Shown: one piece after another, positions 62,070 to 64,000 of the stretch
How positions within the stretch are numbered: the first letter of the stretch is position 1
Layout of the letters: every line of letters starts with the position of its first letter
Assembly: GCF_026967805.1 (NCBI RefSeq)
Contig: NZ_JAPVBG010000001.1
Location: 759,143-823,142 of the forward strand
DNA length: 64,000 nucleotides
Origin: Blastococcus sp. VKM Ac-2987
Lineage (GTDB): Bacteria > Actinomycetota > Actinomycetes > Mycobacteriales > Geodermatophilaceae
Direction: 5' to 3'
Notes under the pieces: model-generated
Database searches by the model: none
What the model saw: only the letters and a program-made list of their open reading frames with translations
What the model was told of the DNA's origin: nothing
Position numbers and translations under genes: made by a program

Positions 62070-62087
62070 CGGGCCGTCCCCGGCCCG
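62070..62087 (-). terminator. Short hairpin after the ABC-F gene
   Basis: A 7-bp stem (CGGGCCG with its complement) and a 4-nt loop, one base past the ABC-F stop, between that gene and the small frame ending at 62051. Confidence 0.4.
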
Positions 62088-62088
62088 G

Positions 62089-63708
62089 TCACCGGGCGCG
62101 GACCACCCGCGTCTCGTCGAACACCGGCTCGGCCGACTCGTAGACCCGGCCGTCGGCGCCGAACACCAGGAATCGGTCGAACGACCGGGCGAACCAGCGG
62201 TCGTGGGTCACCGCGAGGACCGTGCCGTCGAACGCGGCCAGCGCCTCCTCCAGCGCCTCCGCCGACAGCACGTCCAGGTTGTCGGTCGGCTCGTCGAGCA
62301 GCAGCAGCGTGGCGCCGGACAGCTCCAGCAGCAGGATCTGGAACCGCGCCTGCTGCCCGCCCGACAGGGTGCGGAACGGCTGGTCCGCGGAGTCGGAGAG
62401 CCCGTACCGGCGCAGCGCCGCCATCGCCCGCCCGCGGTCCACGCCGGGTCGGCCCGGCTCGCCGTGCCACAGCAGGTCGACCGGGGAGCGGTCCTGCCAC
62501 TCGGGATGGGCGTGGGTCTGCGCGAAGAAGCCGGGGACGACGCGCGCGCCCAGCCGCCACCCCCCGGTGTGCGCCACCGCCTGGCCCGCGAGCAGCCGCA
62601 GGAAGTGCGACTTCCCGGCGCCGTTCGCCCCGAGGACGCCGACCCGGTCGCCGTACCAGACCTCGAGGTCGAACGGCCGCATCAGGCCGGTGAGCTCCAG
62701 CTGCTCGGCCATGACCGCCCGCACCCCGGTGCGGCCACCGCGCAGCCGCATCGCGACCTTCTGCTCCGGCGGGCGCTCGGGCGGCGGCCCGGCCGCCTCG
62801 AACTTGGCCAACCGGGTCTGCATCGCGTGGTACCGGTTGGCCATGTCCGGCGAGTTCGCGGCCTGCTGCTGGAGGGTGCGCACCAGGTCCACCAGCCGCT
62901 GGTGCTCCTCGTCCCAGCGCCGGCGCAGCTCGGCCAGCCGCTCGTGCCGCGCCGTCCGGGCGTCGGCGTAACCGGCGAAGCCCCCGCCGTGCACCCACGC
63001 CGTCCCGCCCTCGACCGTGACCACCCGGTCGGCGACCCGGGCGAGCAGCTCCCGGTCGTGGCTGACGAACAGCACGGTCTTGCGGGTCTCCAGCAGCCGC
63101 TGCTCCAGCCACCGCTTGCCGGGGACGTCGAGGTAGTTGTCGGGTTCGTCGAGCAGCAGCACCTGGTCGGGTCCGCGCAGCAACGCCTCCAGCGCCAGCC
63201 GCTTCTGCTCACCGCCGGACAGCGTGGACAGCTCCCGGTACTTGCAGCGCTCGTAGGGGACGCCCAGCGCCGCCACGGTGACCGTGTCCCAGGTGACCTC
63301 GGCCTCGTAGCCACCCGCGTCGCCCCACTCCGCCAGCGCCCCGGCGTACGCCATCTGCGCGCGCTCGTCGTCGGACTCCATGAGCGCGAGCTCGGTCGCC
63401 TCGACAGCGTCCCAGGCGGCGCGGACGGCGGGGGGTGAGAGGTCGACCAGCAACCGCTGGACGGTGGTGTCGTCCCGGACCGAACCGATGAACTGCCGCA
63501 TCACCCCGAGCCCACCGGTCCGGGCGATGGAGCCCGCCTCGGGCGGGACGTCGCCGGCGATGATCCGCAGCAGCGTCGTCTTGCCGGCGCCGTTCTCGCC
63601 CACCAGGGCCGCGCGGGCGCCCTCGCCGATGCGGAAGGTGACGTCGTCGAGCAGCACCCGCCCGTCCGAGAGCGTGTGCCGGACCCCGCTCACGTCGACG
63701 TATCCCAC
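62089..63708 (-). CDS. ABC-F family ATPase
   Basis: Cytosolic twin-ATPase protein without membrane helices; 539 residues. Walker A GENGAGKT (about 38-45) and GANGAGKS (about 355-362), signatures LSGGEQKR and LSGGQQAR, Walker B LLLDEPDN and LLLDEPTD. The linker (about 250-310) contains RRRWDEEHQRLVDLVRTLQQ, the ribosome P-site tRNA-interacting motif region. ABC-F proteins relieve stalled translation or protect against ribosome antibiotics. In the first Walker B motif the residue after DEP is Asp-Asn rather than Thr-Asp. GTG start. Confidence 0.92.
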   Translation of the reverse strand: MGYVDVSGVRHTLSDGRVLLDDVTFRIGEGARAALVGENGAGKTTLLRIIAGDVPPEAGSIARTGGLGVMRQFIGSVRDDTTVQRLLVDLSPPAVRAAWDAVEATELALMESDDERAQMAYAGALAEWGDAGGYEAEVTWDTVTVAALGVPYERCKYRELSTLSGGEQKRLALEALLRGPDQVLLLDEPDNYLDVPGKRWLEQRLLETRKTVLFVSHDRELLARVADRVVTVEGGTAWVHGGGFAGYADARTARHERLAELRRRWDEEHQRLVDLVRTLQQQAANSPDMANRYHAMQTRLAKFEAAGPPPERPPEQKVAMRLRGGRTGVRAVMAEQLELTGLMRPFDLEVWYGDRVGVLGANGAGKSHFLRLLAGQAVAHTGGWRLGARVVPGFFAQTHAHPEWQDRSPVDLLWHGEPGRPGVDRGRAMAALRRYGLSDSADQPFRTLSGGQQARFQILLLELSGATLLLLDEPTDNLDVLSAEALEEALAAFDGTVLAVTHDRWFARSFDRFLVFGADGRVYESAEPVFDETRVVRAR

Positions 63709-63750
63709 GCCGCCATCCTGCCCCGTCGGGCAATCCGGTTTCTCGGGCGC

Positions 63751-64000
63751 TCAGCCGATGTGCCGGTCCAGCCGGTAGCGCGCCAGCCGCTCGACCAGCT
63801 CGGGCATCGCCCCGACCGGCGATCCACCGAGCTCCCGCCGGCAGTCCCGCACGACCCGGACCAGCATCCGGCGGCCCACCCGACCGGAGAACTCGCCGCT
63901 GAGCCGGCCGACCGCCGCGCTCACGGCCTCGTCACCCGGTGCGGTGGCTCGCAGGGTGCCGGGCAGGTCGGAGGGGCGGACCTCGTCGGCCGGCCCGGTG
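63751..64000 (-). CDS. C-terminal part of a hypothetical protein
   Basis: The last 82 codons of a leftward gene that begins beyond the right edge. The end resembles a small three-helix bundle: AVSAAVGRLSGEFSGRVG, RRMLVRVVRDCRRELGG, MPELVERLARYRLDRHIG. Such modules are found in actinobacteria as DUF3562-like or phosphatase N-terminal domains; not enough is present to assign it. Confidence 0.6.
   Translation of the reverse strand, partial: TGPADEVRPSDLPGTLRATAPGDEAVSAAVGRLSGEFSGRVGRRMLVRVVRDCRRELGGSPVGAMPELVERLARYRLDRHIG

Overview
The window looks like a stretch of chromosome from a very GC-rich actinobacterium. Codon third positions are almost all G or C, GTG starts are common, and stop/start overlaps of the GTGA/ATGA type are frequent. 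A bacteriophytochrome system, a PucR-controlled proline catabolic pair, a LysE/LysG pair and a gene order resembling Mycobacterium tuberculosis Rv1330c-Rv1341 (pncB, clpS, DUF2017, mec, cysO, cysM, murI, Rv1339-like, rph, rdgB) all fit. Family-level composition suggests Geodermatophilaceae (Blastococcus/Geodermatophilus/Modestobacter), but that is inference; no rRNA gene is present to settle it. Nearly all of the DNA is coding and no gap without a gene exceeds about 300 bases.

Layout. 1-4,364: a leftward branched-chain amino acid (or amide) ABC importer operon, livF-livG-livH-livM-substrate-binding lipoprotein, in which every junction overlaps; the last gene runs off the left edge. 4,424-10,520: an ATP-grasp protein, a flavin monooxygenase-like protein, a two-gene ABC exporter, a small hypothetical and an MFS transporter. 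10,614-12,388: a DUF488 gene, then a 1.26-kb unit bounded by 90-bp inverted repeats that carries one gene, an AbiEi-type winged helix fused to a DUF559/PD-(D/E)XK nuclease-like domain. This is the most unusual structure in the window. 12,394-16,270: pruA and putB (proline to glutamate) diverging from a PucR regulator across a promoter region with two perfect palindromes. 16,299-19,306: heme oxygenase plus a bacteriophytochrome fused to a PP2C/SpoIIE phosphatase. 19,319-30,885: mostly metabolic genes (SDR, isopentenyl diphosphate isomerase, hydrolase, MFS, epimerase, thioesterase, acyl-CoA dehydrogenase, aldo/keto reductase), an EAL phosphodiesterase and a TetR regulator. 30,974-31,053: tRNA-Leu(UAG). 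31,122-42,526: LysE/LysG, several uncharacterised genes, rdgB-rph, YjbQ, a peroxiredoxin, a DHFR-like enzyme, a LigD-type polymerase and a metallo-beta-lactamase fold enzyme. 42,523-48,509: murI, the CysO-dependent cysteine pathway (mec-cysO-cysM), DUF2017, clpS and NAD salvage (pncB, pncA). 48,544-58,802: serB, ctaD, an RlmA-like methyltransferase, a phosphodiesterase, a DHA2 drug exporter, a CtaG-like oxidase assembly factor, a cation exporter and an M23 endopeptidase. 59,080-64,000: a zinc alcohol dehydrogenase, an aldo/keto reductase lacking the usual His, a thioredoxin-like ferredoxin, a divergent L31 protein, an ABC-F protein and a truncated gene at the right edge.

How genes work together. 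The proline genes and the PucR protein form one regulated module. Heme oxygenase supplies biliverdin to the phytochrome translated immediately after it. Mec, CysO and CysM form a protein-bound sulfur route to cysteine. PncA and PncB feed NAD salvage. Several genes (bphO, lysE, lysG, mec, pncB, a tetR) have a TAnnnT hexamer 6-8 bp before the start codon and no Shine-Dalgarno sequence, which suggests leaderless transcripts.
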